A DNA stretch of 64,000 nucleotides from G963662265 sp963668545 (GCA_963668545.1 OY764868.1:1550001-1614000); one strand, 5' to 3'; counted from the first letter of the stretch, positions 8,367 through 17,866 are shown. The notes: a model not told the origin generated them from the letters alone. Numbers and translations are program-made.

Positions 8367-8404
8367 AAAGAAAGCTGTTGTAAAACAGATCAGTGCTGTA
8401 TGGC

Positions 8405-8434
8405 GGGAGACATTAAAAAATGTCTCCCTTTTTT
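8405..8434 (+). terminator. Intra-operon rho-independent terminator/attenuator
   Basis: GGGAGACATT (8405-8414) and AATGTCTCCC (8419-8428) form a perfect 10-bp stem followed by six T. It lies between the binding-protein gene and the ATPase gene of the same operon, so partial read-through probably tunes subunit ratios. Confidence 0.8.
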
Positions 8435-8457
8435 AAAGTTATATAACGGATATTTAA

Positions 8458-9525
8458 ATGAAAAACCTTGAATTGATAAATATCAGTAAAATATATGGAA
8501 AGCTGTATGCTGTAAATAATGTAAACCTCACTGTAGAGGAAGGTGAATTTTTAACACTGCTGGGGCCGTCGGGGTGCGGAAAAACCACAACACTCAGAAT
8601 GATTGCCGGATTTGAATATCCTGATATCGGTGAAATAAAATATAACAACAGGATAATAAACAATTATATACCTCAGAAAAGGAATTTCGGGATTGTTTTT
8701 CAATCTTATGCTCTGTTTCCCCATATGAAAGTCAGGGAGAATGTTGCATTCGGTCTTAAAATGCATAAATACCCCAGAGAAGATATGGAAAAGAGGATAA
8801 AAACACTTCTTGAAATTGTAGGGCTTTATGAACACAGGGAAAAATATCCTCCTCAGTTATCCGGTGGTATGCAGCAGAGAGTTGCCCTTGCAAGGGCTCT
8901 TGCACCACAGCCTGAGCTGATTCTTCTTGATGAACCTTTAAGTGCCCTTGATGCAAAGATAAGGGTAAAGCTGAGAGCAGAAATCAAGCAGCTTCAGGTG
9001 GAACTGGGCATAACAACAGTTTATGTCACCCATGATCAGGAGGAAGCGCTTTCCATATCGGACCGGGTTGTTGTCATGAAACACGGGATAATTGAACAGG
9101 TTGACAAACCTATAAACATATACAAAAAACCTGTTTCAAAGTATGTTGCAGACTTTGTAGGAACAAGCAATTTCTTTGATGGAGAAGTTACAGACAGTTT
9201 TATAAGAGGCCGGGATTTTTTAATCAAAGTCGGCCATTCCGGAGGGATTGAAGGAAAAGCCACTGCGGCAATCAGACCGGAAAAAATAGAGTTTCTGAAT
9301 AATATCAATAAAAATGATGCAGAAGAAACAAATATTTTTGAAGGCAGGATAACAGTAATTGTCTTTCTGGGTCTTATTGTAAGGCTTGTTGTCAGAATCG
9401 GAGGAGAAACTGATGTCATAGTGGATTATCTTGAAAAGCGTTTTGAGGATATGGGAATAAAACGGGGTGACAATGTTAAACTGTATTTTCCTCCAGAAGC
9501 TTTTACTGTGTATAAAGCTGAATAA
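8458..9525 (+). CDS. ABC transporter ATP-binding protein (FbpC/PotA type)
   Basis: A 355-residue importer ATPase with Walker A LLGPSGCGKTT, Q-loop VFQSYALFPH, signature LSGGMQQRVALARAL, Walker B LILLDEPLSALD and switch YVTHDQEEAL, followed by a TOBE-like C-terminal domain (about residues 240-355, with AIRPEKIEFL). The start has only a weak GGAT-type ribosome-binding site behind the terminator hairpin, consistent with low expression relative to the binding protein. The permease gene follows 14 bases later. It is a paralogue of the ATPase at 2637-3710 but lacks that protein's N-terminal insert. Confidence 0.93.
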   Translation: MKNLELINISKIYGKLYAVNNVNLTVEEGEFLTLLGPSGCGKTTTLRMIAGFEYPDIGEIKYNNRIINNYIPQKRNFGIVFQSYALFPHMKVRENVAFGLKMHKYPREDMEKRIKTLLEIVGLYEHREKYPPQLSGGMQQRVALARALAPQPELILLDEPLSALDAKIRVKLRAEIKQLQVELGITTVYVTHDQEEALSISDRVVVMKHGIIEQVDKPINIYKKPVSKYVADFVGTSNFFDGEVTDSFIRGRDFLIKVGHSGGIEGKATAAIRPEKIEFLNNINKNDAEETNIFEGRITVIVFLGLIVRLVVRIGGETDVIVDYLEKRFEDMGIKRGDNVKLYFPPEAFTVYKAE

Positions 9526-9539
9526 CAGGAGGAAATTCC

Positions 9540-11261
9540 ATGGATAATACTGCCTTCTGTAAAACAGAACTTCCTGAAAAAAGAATTGTCGATGACAGAT
9601 ATTTAATATTTCTCGCAGGGGGACTTATATTCCTGTTCCTGGTTTTTTTTATGGTGGTGCCTGTATTCAATATTCTGCGCCTGAGTATAACCCCTTATAT
9701 CGAAGAATCCCATAGTTTTAGAAAGGGGGTTACATTTGACAATTTCTACAATTACTTCACGAAACCCTCTGTTGTACAGTCACTTTACAACAGCCTGTAT
9801 GTATCTGTATGGGCAACAGTTATCACTACAGTTCTGGCATTTTTCTTTTCCTACGGCCTGACACGAACAACGATAAAACTGAAAAAAACACTTTACTATA
9901 TGTCAATGGCGCCACTTATCGCACCATCACTTCTTCAGGCGATGGTCCTTATATCTCTTTTCGGAGCAAACGGGCTTATAACTTCAGGAATACTGAAAAC
10001 AGAGTGGAACATTTACGGACCTGTCGGAATTATAATATCTGAAGTTCTCTACTGTTTTCCCCATGCAATGATAATACTCTACACTACCCTTTCAGCTGTT
10101 GATTCGAGACTTGATGAAGCAGCATCAAGTCTGGGGGCTTCTGGGATCACCACTTTTTTCAGAATAACTGTACCGACAGCAAGATATGGTATTTTTTCAG
10201 CTGCTGCCCTGGTCTTTAACCTGACAATTACAGATTTCGGCAATCCGATAATTATAGGACGGGGTTACAGGGTTCTTGCAACAGAGATATACCTCCAGGT
10301 GATAGGAATGCAGCGCTTTGATATGGGAACAACAATAGCTGTCATACTCCTTGTTCCATCAGTGATTGCATTCATGCTGAACTATTATTTCACCCAGAAA
10401 AGCAATGCGCTTGTAAGCAGCCAGGCGAAACCTCTGCTTCCCCCTTCAAGGCCTCTCAAGAAATACAGCTTTACATCATACTGCTGGTTTATTGCAGTTC
10501 TTCTTCTATCAGTTATAGTGATTGTTGTTATAAAAGCTTTTGTAAATCTCTGGATGTATGACTGGACATTGACAATGAAGCATTTCCATTTCAGGATACC
10601 AGGAGGTCTCGGGGTACTCTGGACCAGTATGTGGATATCAGTCTTTGTTGCTGTTGCAGGTGCCTCTGTTACAATGGTTAACGGTTACATTATTGAAAAG
10701 AAAAAGCCGTTTTTCGCACAGCCCCTTTATATGATGTCAGTTATTCCTGCAGCTGTACCGGGACTAGTTATGGGGCTCAGCTATATTCTCATATTCAACA
10801 CTAAATTCCTGGCTCTGGATGAGATACTTTACGGAAAACCGGCACTGATTATTATCAATATCATAGTGTGCAATTTCACTCTTGGAACACTGTCAAGCAT
10901 AAGCAACATGAAAAATATTGATATGGAGATGGATGAAGCTGCTACAAGCCTTGGAGCAGGGATAACAAGTACTTTTCTTCGAGTAATATTCCCTTTGAAC
11001 AGAGTATCGTTTCTGAGTAACCTGATATATTACTTTATGAGAAGCATGGTCACAATAAGTGCTGTAATATTTCTTATTTCTCCTGATGTACACCTTGCAG
11101 CAGTATCTGTAATAAACCTGGAAAAGGACGGTAAGGAGGGAGCATCCTCTGCAATGACAACACTTATTATTCTGGTTGTAGTGGCAGTCATATCATTGCT
11201 CACCATTTTTCTTAAAAAGACAGGTATTGCTCTTGAAGGAAATGAAGAGACTGATCAGTAA
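9540..11261 (+). CDS. ABC transporter permease, FbpB type (two fused domains)
   Basis: A 573-residue fused permease, the usual length for the family, preceded by AGGAGG. Two sets of about six hydrophobic helices each carry an EAA loop: DSRLDEAASSLGASG at about residue 185-200 and DMEMDEAATSLGAG at about 462-475. The A-A-V-P-G segment precedes the second EAA loop by about 57 residues, against about 230 in the paralogue at 3720-5987. It ends the plus-strand importer operon, just before a convergent hairpin region. Confidence 0.92.
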   Translation: MDNTAFCKTELPEKRIVDDRYLIFLAGGLIFLFLVFFMVVPVFNILRLSITPYIEESHSFRKGVTFDNFYNYFTKPSVVQSLYNSLYVSVWATVITTVLAFFFSYGLTRTTIKLKKTLYYMSMAPLIAPSLLQAMVLISLFGANGLITSGILKTEWNIYGPVGIIISEVLYCFPHAMIILYTTLSAVDSRLDEAASSLGASGITTFFRITVPTARYGIFSAAALVFNLTITDFGNPIIIGRGYRVLATEIYLQVIGMQRFDMGTTIAVILLVPSVIAFMLNYYFTQKSNALVSSQAKPLLPPSRPLKKYSFTSYCWFIAVLLLSVIVIVVIKAFVNLWMYDWTLTMKHFHFRIPGGLGVLWTSMWISVFVAVAGASVTMVNGYIIEKKKPFFAQPLYMMSVIPAAVPGLVMGLSYILIFNTKFLALDEILYGKPALIIINIIVCNFTLGTLSSISNMKNIDMEMDEAATSLGAGITSTFLRVIFPLNRVSFLSNLIYYFMRSMVTISAVIFLISPDVHLAAVSVINLEKDGKEGASSAMTTLIILVVVAVISLLTIFLKKTGIALEGNEETDQ

Positions 11262-11291
11262 AATTGATAATTTTTTAAAAAGGTCCTTTTC

Positions 11292-11332
11292 CCGGATATT
11301 GTTTATCCGGTCATGGGTTAGACCGGATAAAC
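11292..11332. terminator. Convergent hairpin region between importer and efflux operons
   Basis: GTTTATCCGGTC (11301-11312) and GACCGGATAAAC (11321-11332) form a perfect 12-bp stem around an 8-base loop that includes the stop codon of the RND gene. CCGGATA (11292-11298) can pair instead with TATCCGG (11304-11310), so two hairpins exclude each other. T-runs are short and offset, so efficient intrinsic termination is plausible but not proved. Confidence 0.5.
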
Positions 11333-14300
11333 AAACCTTTGATATCCCTTATAATCAGAAAAAGGGATGGTACCATAAACAGAGTTACAAGTGTTGCAAA
11401 TATCAGTCCGTATGAAAGCGCCATGACAACCGGAACAAGACTCTGTACATCTCCCCCTATTCCGTATACTGACGGGAGAAGACCTGCAACCGTTGTCAGT
11501 GTTGTAAGAACTATAGGTCTTAATCTCTGTTTAGCCCCTTCTGCAATATCATCCCTTAGAGAAGAAGAATTGTTTTCCTTCATAAGCTTGTTTATGAAAG
11601 CAACCATAACAACACTGTCATTGACTACAACTCCGCTCAATCCGATTATTCCAACAAGGGCCATAAATGAAAGAGGTATATTGTGAAAATAAAATGCCAG
11701 AAGAACACCGATTATGCTGAATGGTATTGTAAAGATTACTATGAGAGGCTGTTCAGATTTCTTGAAAAGCAGAAGAAGAAGGAAATAAATCAGAATAAGT
11801 GCAAGAATCATGGAATATTTAAGGTCAGAGAGGGATTCCTGTGTATCTTCCGCCTCCCCTTTTATTATAAGCTTTACATTTTTATCTCTGCCTGGTATTG
11901 AATCAAAATATTCACGTACTTTATTTGAAACAGTATTTGCTGTAGTTAAATTTTTATCAACTCGTGAAGTAATTGTTATAACACGGTTGCCGTTAAAGTG
12001 GTTTATTATAGCAGGCCCTGTACCTGTTTCGATTGAAGCCACCTGATTCAGCCTTATCAGTCTCCCCTTTGCATTTGGAATCAGCAGGTTTTCAAGAAAA
12101 ACAATATCCCTTGTATATTTGTCATCAATCATGACCCGAAAATCGATTTTTTCCTTTTCCGTCTGAATTGAAGTGGATACAGTGCCGTCATAAGCTGTTT
12201 TTACTGTCTGTGCAACAGAAGCAACATCAAGATCAAGTTTTGCAAGTGCTTCATAATCAAATACAATTTTGAGTTCGTTTTTACCAGGTTTCTGATCACT
12301 ATCAAGATCAATAACCCCGGGAAGTTCTTTCATGAATGTCCTGATCTGTTCAAACACTTCATACCTTTTTTCATTTTCACCTCCGGTCAGTTTGATTTCA
12401 ACAAGACCGCTTGATGATGGGCCGATGGTCATTTTGCTGAAGGTAATCTTACTGAATTGTTTGACTGTTTCTTTCTCGTTTTTAAATTCATTCTTTACTG
12501 CGTTTATTATCTGCTCGACAGACCTGTTTCTTTCTGTATTAGGGACAAGATAAACAGCAATCTGGGACCAGTTTTCGTGGTTGCCCTGGGAATTGATTGT
12601 TTTTACTGTATGATGGCCGATACTTGTTTTTAAAGCGTAAAGTTCATCCTTTTTAACTGCCCTGTTTACAAATTCTTCAAGAGGCTCTGTAAGCATTGAA
12701 GTTTTTTCAAGAGATGTTCCTTCCGGAGCTTCCAGATTGACCAGGAAAGAATCTGCAGTATTATCCCACATAAGAACAAAATTTCTGATATTGTCCCGTG
12801 CGAGAAAAACGGAAAAACCAAGAAGTGCAATGAAAACTGCAACAACGATATAGCGGTATTTAAAGATTTTTAGAAGAAGTGACTTGTAAAACTCTGAAAA
12901 AACCTCAAATCGGTTTTTGGAAGGCTTATTTTTTTTGTTTTTTATATGAGCAAGATGAGCCGGAAGTATAAATACAGCTTCCATAAATGAAAGAACAAGT
13001 GCTGCTGATATTATTACAGGATATACCATTATAAATTTACCCATAATCCCCCCCACATAAAGCAGAGGGAGAAACGCGGCAATTGTTGTAAGTATTGTTA
13101 CAAGAACAGGGGAAAGAACATCTGCTACCCCTTTAACTGCAGCATCTGATGGGGTTAGTCCCTGTTTTTTAAAAGTGAAAACCGATTCTGATATTACTAT
13201 TCCATGGTCAACAAGCATACCCAGAACTGTTATAACTGCTCCCAGTGTAATAAGATTCAGGGTATAATCCCTGATATTGAAAAAAGTAAAAAGCATGAAA
13301 AGTGTTGTCGGTATACCGAACGCTGTCCAGAATGCAGTCTTGTAGTCGAGAAATAAAAGAAGAATAACAAAAACAAAAAGAAAACCGATTATTGCATTCG
13401 ATGCCACAACATTCAGAAGACTTCTGATTGAAAGAGACCTGTCATCAATGGAGGAAAGTTTTATACCGTCTGGTACCCTGTTTATTTCTTTGCTGATAAA
13501 ATCCTTGAGATTATCTACTGTATTTACAATATCTGAATTCTCTTTTTTAACAATATTGAATATAATACCCGGTTTTTTATTTACCCTTACCATTACAGCC
13601 TGCTTTTCAAAACTGTCTTCAACATCAGCAATATTGCTTATTCTGAGTGCAGGTCTTTCAAATGTTGAACGTATAATTACATTTTCAACATCCATGGGAT
13701 TTTCAAACTCACCGATAGTTACAATGTTGTGTTCTTTCTGTACAGACTGAAGTGATCCCCCTGTTATTCTAACATTCCTGTTCTGAATACTTCTTGTTAT
13801 TTCGTTGAGAGACACATAGTTTGACTGAATTTTGTAGGGGTTTACCTTGATTCTGATTTCCCGTTCCTTGTATCCGGAAACTCTTATTTCTCCTACCCCT
13901 TTTATATTCTTGAGTTTGGTTTCAATGTAGTCTGAATATTCATAGAACTGCTTTTCAGATAGTTTTTCTGGATTATCGTAGGTAACAGCAAGTGAATAAA
14001 CAGCCATCCTTTTAGGATTAATATCAACAATAGAGATATCATCAACTTCAGACGAAACACCCTCAGTATCTGTTCCTATATCACGGTATATCTGGTCCTT
14101 GACACTTTTCAGATCCTTCACATCAGGGTCAAGATAAACATATACAGTCCCTCCATTTTCAACTGACAGGGAAACAGTGCTTTTTATTCCAGGTATAGAA
14201 GACAGTTTGTCCTCAACAGGTATCACTGCATTGATTTCCGAATCCCTCGGGCTTGCTCCGGGATACCTTATATCTATAACCATTGTATTTATATCAGTCG

Positions 14301-14418
14301 GGGGGAATATCTCCTGTTTCAGGTTTCTGAAACTCAGATATCCGGTAAAAAGTATCAGGAGAAGGATAAATCCGGTAACTGCTTTATTTTTTATGAAATA
14401 ATCAATAATTTTAATCAT
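11311..14418 (-). CDS. RND-family efflux transporter, AcrB-like (HAE-1 type)
   Basis: A 1035-residue inner-membrane proton-driven exporter of standard length, with an N-terminal transmembrane helix, a large periplasmic domain, six helices, a second periplasmic domain and a final helix bundle. Relay residues are non-standard. The AcrB D407-D408 pair reads V-D-H (GMLVDHGIVISES), and the position of AcrB K940 is an asparagine in VVVNDSVVMVAF, a variant I recall in a recognised RND subgroup. It overlaps the TolC-like gene by four bases (ATGA), so the two are co-translated. No membrane-fusion adaptor gene is adjacent. The substrate is unknown; drugs, lipids or fatty acids are all possible. Confidence 0.93.
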   Translation of the reverse strand: MIKIIDYFIKNKAVTGFILLLILFTGYLSFRNLKQEIFPPTDINTMVIDIRYPGASPRDSEINAVIPVEDKLSSIPGIKSTVSLSVENGGTVYVYLDPDVKDLKSVKDQIYRDIGTDTEGVSSEVDDISIVDINPKRMAVYSLAVTYDNPEKLSEKQFYEYSDYIETKLKNIKGVGEIRVSGYKEREIRIKVNPYKIQSNYVSLNEITRSIQNRNVRITGGSLQSVQKEHNIVTIGEFENPMDVENVIIRSTFERPALRISNIADVEDSFEKQAVMVRVNKKPGIIFNIVKKENSDIVNTVDNLKDFISKEINRVPDGIKLSSIDDRSLSIRSLLNVVASNAIIGFLFVFVILLLFLDYKTAFWTAFGIPTTLFMLFTFFNIRDYTLNLITLGAVITVLGMLVDHGIVISESVFTFKKQGLTPSDAAVKGVADVLSPVLVTILTTIAAFLPLLYVGGIMGKFIMVYPVIISAALVLSFMEAVFILPAHLAHIKNKKNKPSKNRFEVFSEFYKSLLLKIFKYRYIVVAVFIALLGFSVFLARDNIRNFVLMWDNTADSFLVNLEAPEGTSLEKTSMLTEPLEEFVNRAVKKDELYALKTSIGHHTVKTINSQGNHENWSQIAVYLVPNTERNRSVEQIINAVKNEFKNEKETVKQFSKITFSKMTIGPSSSGLVEIKLTGGENEKRYEVFEQIRTFMKELPGVIDLDSDQKPGKNELKIVFDYEALAKLDLDVASVAQTVKTAYDGTVSTSIQTEKEKIDFRVMIDDKYTRDIVFLENLLIPNAKGRLIRLNQVASIETGTGPAIINHFNGNRVITITSRVDKNLTTANTVSNKVREYFDSIPGRDKNVKLIIKGEAEDTQESLSDLKYSMILALILIYFLLLLLFKKSEQPLIVIFTIPFSIIGVLLAFYFHNIPLSFMALVGIIGLSGVVVNDSVVMVAFINKLMKENNSSSLRDDIAEGAKQRLRPIVLTTLTTVAGLLPSVYGIGGDVQSLVPVVMALSYGLIFATLVTLFMVPSLFLIIRDIKGLFIRSNP

Positions 14419-15845
14419 AACCTGTCCCCTTTTTCTTCAATCTCAAGTAGTGAATCTGACAGTTCCTTAAGCCTGAGACATATTTTTTTAAGATTGAGAA
14501 GCTGATCGTTCCTTTTTATTTTCTGTTGTGTTTCGAAATCAAGACTCTGAATAATATAGTTAAGCTCACCCCGTCCCTGATTATAGTATTTCCTTTCCTC
14601 TTCTGTTTTTTTACCTGCAATTGATATAAGTTCTTCCTGAGAAGATACAAGCTGTTTGTTCTGTTCAAGCTGTAAAATGAGTGATTCAGAAAGTGATCTG
14701 TATTCAGATAAAAGGGAAGATCGCCTGAAATCAGTATTTATAATTCTGGATTCAGCTTCAGATATCATGTTGCTGATTATTTCATTGTTTAAGGAGCCTG
14801 AATAAGTAAGACTGATTCCCGCTTCAGGATAGGTTGATGAAATTGAAGTACCTAAATCTTCTTCCCTGCTTGATATACCTATATTTACATTAAGGTCAAG
14901 ATACGGCTCTTTTGACAAATTCAAACGGTTTACTGTTTTTTCAAGTTTCTCTTTTTCTACCGAGTTTATTTGGAAAATACGTGTATCAGAAATTTCCGAC
15001 AGTAAAATTCCCTCTTCTTCTGCGCTGCTTATTTTATAAAAGTCATATTCGGGGCTGTCGCCTGAAATATCAATTCCCAGTTTGTCCTTAAGACTGTTTA
15101 CAAGTATTTCAAGTCTGTTTTCATATTGAAGAAGAAGCTGTCTGCTGTTGAGTACTGATTCCCTGCCTCTGAGTATATCTATTTCGTCAACCAGGTTGCT
15201 CCTGAATCTTGCATTTATCTGATCAAGAAGTTTCTCCGCATAATCGACTCTGATTTTCATGAGTCTTATTGTCTCATTGAGATAAACCCAGTCCAGATAC
15301 AGGCTGGAAAATTCGAGAATTATTTTCTCTGTAAGTTCTCTGTTGTTTAATACAAGTATTCTGAAATCATCTGACAGTTCAGATTCAAGAATCTTTGACT
15401 CCTTCATTCCCCTGTTTTTAAGCAGTGACTGCCTGTAGAAAACTGAAAAATTCTGTTTAAAAAGTTCCTCGCTCTGATCCTGCGACAGAGGATCATTGTA
15501 TTCTGCTGTTGATGAGCCTGATATTCCGATTTCACCACCGCTGAATCCGAGAGGTGTTTTAAGACTCAGTTCAGTACCATACTGCTGTGTCTCAGAACTT
15601 TTATACTGGTATGCTGAAGCCTCTCCAAAATAATTTATAAAAGGTTTCATGCTGACTACCCATTTTTCCATTGACAGGGCTGATTCAGATCTGATTTTTG
15701 ATATTTCCTCATTTGATGAAAAAACCTTAAGTTCAGGATGAATATCAAGCACTTTTCCAATAAAGGATTCCATGGACAGATTTTCTGCAGAAACTGGAAA
15801 AGCGGATAAAATCAATATAAGTAATAAAAAGTATTTGTATTTCAT
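14415..15845 (-). CDS. TolC-like outer-membrane efflux protein
   Basis: A 476-residue protein when started at the ATG at 15845, which follows AGAGGTG with good spacing. The longer open frame from a TTG at 15866 would place the ribosome-binding site inside the gene. The signal peptide (MKYKYFLLLILILSAFPVSA) is cleaved after about residue 20. The rest is rich in long amphipathic helices with two repeated halves, as in TolC-type trimers that form a channel across the outer membrane and periplasm. It is the first gene of a two-gene operon with the RND pump. The match is by fold pattern and context rather than strong motifs. Confidence 0.82.
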   Translation of the reverse strand: MKYKYFLLLILILSAFPVSAENLSMESFIGKVLDIHPELKVFSSNEEISKIRSESALSMEKWVVSMKPFINYFGEASAYQYKSSETQQYGTELSLKTPLGFSGGEIGISGSSTAEYNDPLSQDQSEELFKQNFSVFYRQSLLKNRGMKESKILESELSDDFRILVLNNRELTEKIILEFSSLYLDWVYLNETIRLMKIRVDYAEKLLDQINARFRSNLVDEIDILRGRESVLNSRQLLLQYENRLEILVNSLKDKLGIDISGDSPEYDFYKISSAEEEGILLSEISDTRIFQINSVEKEKLEKTVNRLNLSKEPYLDLNVNIGISSREEDLGTSISSTYPEAGISLTYSGSLNNEIISNMISEAESRIINTDFRRSSLLSEYRSLSESLILQLEQNKQLVSSQEELISIAGKKTEEERKYYNQGRGELNYIIQSLDFETQQKIKRNDQLLNLKKICLRLKELSDSLLEIEEKGDRL

Positions 15846-15952
15846 GAAACACCTCTTTAAAATCAATATATGAAATATACTATATAATAATGTAAAATCA
15901 AAATTATTGGAAAAAAATAATCAAATTATGATATATTAAAGACTAATTCAGC

Positions 15953-15998
15953 AGGAGGAGGAATTAAAGTTTAGTTTTAAACTTTTTAATTAATTATG
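15953..15998 (+). promoter_or_regulatory. Distant ribosome-binding site bridged by a hairpin before the PC4-like gene
   Basis: AGGAGGAGG (15953-15961) is an excellent Shine-Dalgarno sequence but ends 34 bases before the ATG at 15996. Between them AAAGTTTA (15966-15973) and TAAACTTT (15978-15985) form an 8-bp hairpin which, if folded, shortens the effective distance to about 14 bases. No start codon lies at normal spacing from the AGGAGG. Confidence 0.5.
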
Positions 15999-16214
15999 AG
16001 TGATTTTTCATATGAAGTCGTAAGACATATCGGTACGTTATCAGAAAACAGCAAAGGATGGAAAAAAGAGCTTAATCTTGTAAGCTGGAACGGTAGAGAC
16101 CCAAAATATGATATAAGGGACTGGGCACCTGACAGGGAGAAAATGGGAAAAGGAATAACACTTAATGAACCTGAAGTGAAAAAACTAAAGGAACTGCTGA
16201 ATACTTTAAGTTAG
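15996..16214 (+). CDS. PC4/YdbC-family ssDNA-binding protein
   Basis: A 72-residue protein matching the bacterial YdbC branch of the PC4 (p15) fold: FSYEVVRHIGTLSENSKGWK, KELNLVSWNGRDPKYDIRDW and KMGKGITLNEPEV. Family members are small dimers that bind single-stranded DNA; bacterial roles are poorly defined. It is a single gene diverging from the efflux operon. The unusual gap between its ribosome-binding site and ATG, with a hairpin inside, suggests translational control. A perfect hairpin follows at 16274-16300. Start choice is fixed by the conserved N-terminus. Confidence 0.88.
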   Translation: MSDFSYEVVRHIGTLSENSKGWKKELNLVSWNGRDPKYDIRDWAPDREKMGKGITLNEPEVKKLKELLNTLS

Positions 16215-16273
16215 GAAATTATATATCTTATAAACCTGATTTAATTATTAATTATTCAGCAGCAATATGTTGA

Positions 16274-16300
16274 AAGCTGTTCATTGTTGATGAACAGCTT
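16274..16300. terminator. Hairpin between convergent PC4-like and guaA genes
   Basis: AAGCTGTTCAT (16274-16284) and ATGAACAGCTT (16290-16300) form a perfect 11-bp stem with a five-base loop. It lies after both converging genes. No T-run follows on either strand, so it may be an imperfect bidirectional terminator or a 3'-end stabiliser. Confidence 0.5.
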
Positions 16301-16315
16301 AAACAGAACATTGTC

Positions 16316-17866
16316 TTATTCCCATTCAATTGTTGCGGGAGGCTTGCTGGAAATATCATATACAACCCTTCCTACACCTGGTACTGAATTGGTAATCAGG
16401 GATGATATCTCCAGAAGGTCCTTCATAAGAAACTGATATACATCAGCTGTCATTCCGTCTTTTGATGTAACTGCCCTGAGCGAAATAATCTGTCCGTATT
16501 TTCTGGCATCTCCAGCCACGCCTACAGATCTGATAGGGAGGAGAACAGTAAATGCCTGCCAGATTTTGTCATATAGATCTCTTTTTTTAAGCTCATCAAT
16601 AAAAATATAATCAACCTCTCTTAAAAGGTCGCATTTTTCCTTTGTTATATCGCCCAGTATTCTTACTGCAAGACCGGGACCGGGAAAAGGATGACGGTAG
16701 ATAATATTTTTTGAAAGTCCTGTAACCTCACCCAGCTTTCTGACCTCATCCTTGTAGAGACAGTCAAGCGGTTCAATTATTTCACCTCTCTTCCTTTTTG
16801 CTTCTACCAGGGGTGATTTTACATTGTGGTGTGATTTAATAACATGGGCTTTTTTCCCGACCCCTTTACCTGATTCAATAAGATCTGTATAGAGAGTACC
16901 CTGAGCAAGTATTGCATCTTCTGGTATATTGAGTTTTTTGACTTCTTCAGTCTGTATGCTTATGAAAAGGTCCCCGATAATCTTTCTCTTTATTTCAGGG
17001 TCTGATTCCCCCTCAAGGGCTGTCAGGAATCTCTCTTCAGCATTGATTATATGAAGATTCTCAGCACCCAGTTTTCTGAGGTTTGCTTCAACTTCTTCAG
17101 ATTCATTTTTCCTCATCATGCCTGTATCAATATACATGAGATGTATTTTTTCAGAGGGAAGTGATTTGAGAAGAAGCGCTGCAACTACAGCTGAATCTAC
17201 TCCTCCTGAAATAAGGAGAAGAACATCCTTTCCGGCAGACTGTTCAACAATTTTCTTCCTGGTCTGTTCGAAATATGCATCCATATTCCATTTTTTCTCA
17301 GCTCCGCAGATCAGTGATGAAAAATTCTCGAGGATTTTTGTGCCGTACTCGCAGTGTGTAACTTCCGGATGGAACTGAATACCGTAGATGTTTTTAACAG
17401 GATTGAATACAGCAGCTGTATGATGTTCAGAAACAGCTATTATTTCGAAACCTTCTCCAGGTTTTTCAATACTGTCACCATGGCTCATCCATGAGATGAA
17501 ATTTTCAGGAACACCGTGAAAAAGTGGTGATTCAGTAATAAATGAGACAGCTGATCTGCCGTATTCCTTTTTTTCAAGAGACTTTACAGATCCTTTGAAA
17601 TCTGTTGTAAGCCTCTGAAGGCCGAAGCAGATCCCCAGAAGGGGAAGTCCTGTTTCATACACAGCCCTGTCAACTGAAGGCGCGTCATTATCATAGACAG
17701 ATTCGGGAGAACCTGAAAGGATGATCCCTTTTACGTCAGTAAGGTCGAGTTCAGATATGCTTATTTCACCCGGAAAAACTTCAGAATAAATACCTATTTC
17801 ACGGATCCTCCGTGAAATAAGCTGTGTTGTCTGGCTTCCGAAATCAAGAATTATTATTTTGTCCAT
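16316..17866 (-). CDS. guaA: GMP synthase (glutamine-hydrolysing)
   Basis: A 516-residue enzyme that converts XMP to GMP using ATP and glutamine. The N-terminal glutamine amidotransferase has the nucleophile in LLGICFGLQRL and the His-Glu pair in IQFHPEVTH. The ATP pyrophosphatase domain has the P-loop SGGVDSAVVAALL (about residue 220), and the C-terminal dimerisation domain ends PPATIEWE, the conserved terminus. The start at 17866 overlaps the end of purA by 13 bases and has AAGGA in front. It is the last gene of purB-guaB-purA-guaA. Confidence 0.98.
   Translation of the reverse strand: MDKIIILDFGSQTTQLISRRIREIGIYSEVFPGEISISELDLTDVKGIILSGSPESVYDNDAPSVDRAVYETGLPLLGICFGLQRLTTDFKGSVKSLEKKEYGRSAVSFITESPLFHGVPENFISWMSHGDSIEKPGEGFEIIAVSEHHTAAVFNPVKNIYGIQFHPEVTHCEYGTKILENFSSLICGAEKKWNMDAYFEQTRKKIVEQSAGKDVLLLISGGVDSAVVAALLLKSLPSEKIHLMYIDTGMMRKNESEEVEANLRKLGAENLHIINAEERFLTALEGESDPEIKRKIIGDLFISIQTEEVKKLNIPEDAILAQGTLYTDLIESGKGVGKKAHVIKSHHNVKSPLVEAKRKRGEIIEPLDCLYKDEVRKLGEVTGLSKNIIYRHPFPGPGLAVRILGDITKEKCDLLREVDYIFIDELKKRDLYDKIWQAFTVLLPIRSVGVAGDARKYGQIISLRAVTSKDGMTADVYQFLMKDLLEISSLITNSVPGVGRVVYDISSKPPATIEWE

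Noticed and set aside
9036..9419. 127-codon minus-strand open frame
   Set aside because: It is the complement of the ATPase gene at 8458-9525 and has no independent start signals.
15846..15866. TTG start at 15866 for the TolC-like gene
   Set aside because: The AGAGGTG ribosome-binding site lies within this extension and points to the ATG at 15845.
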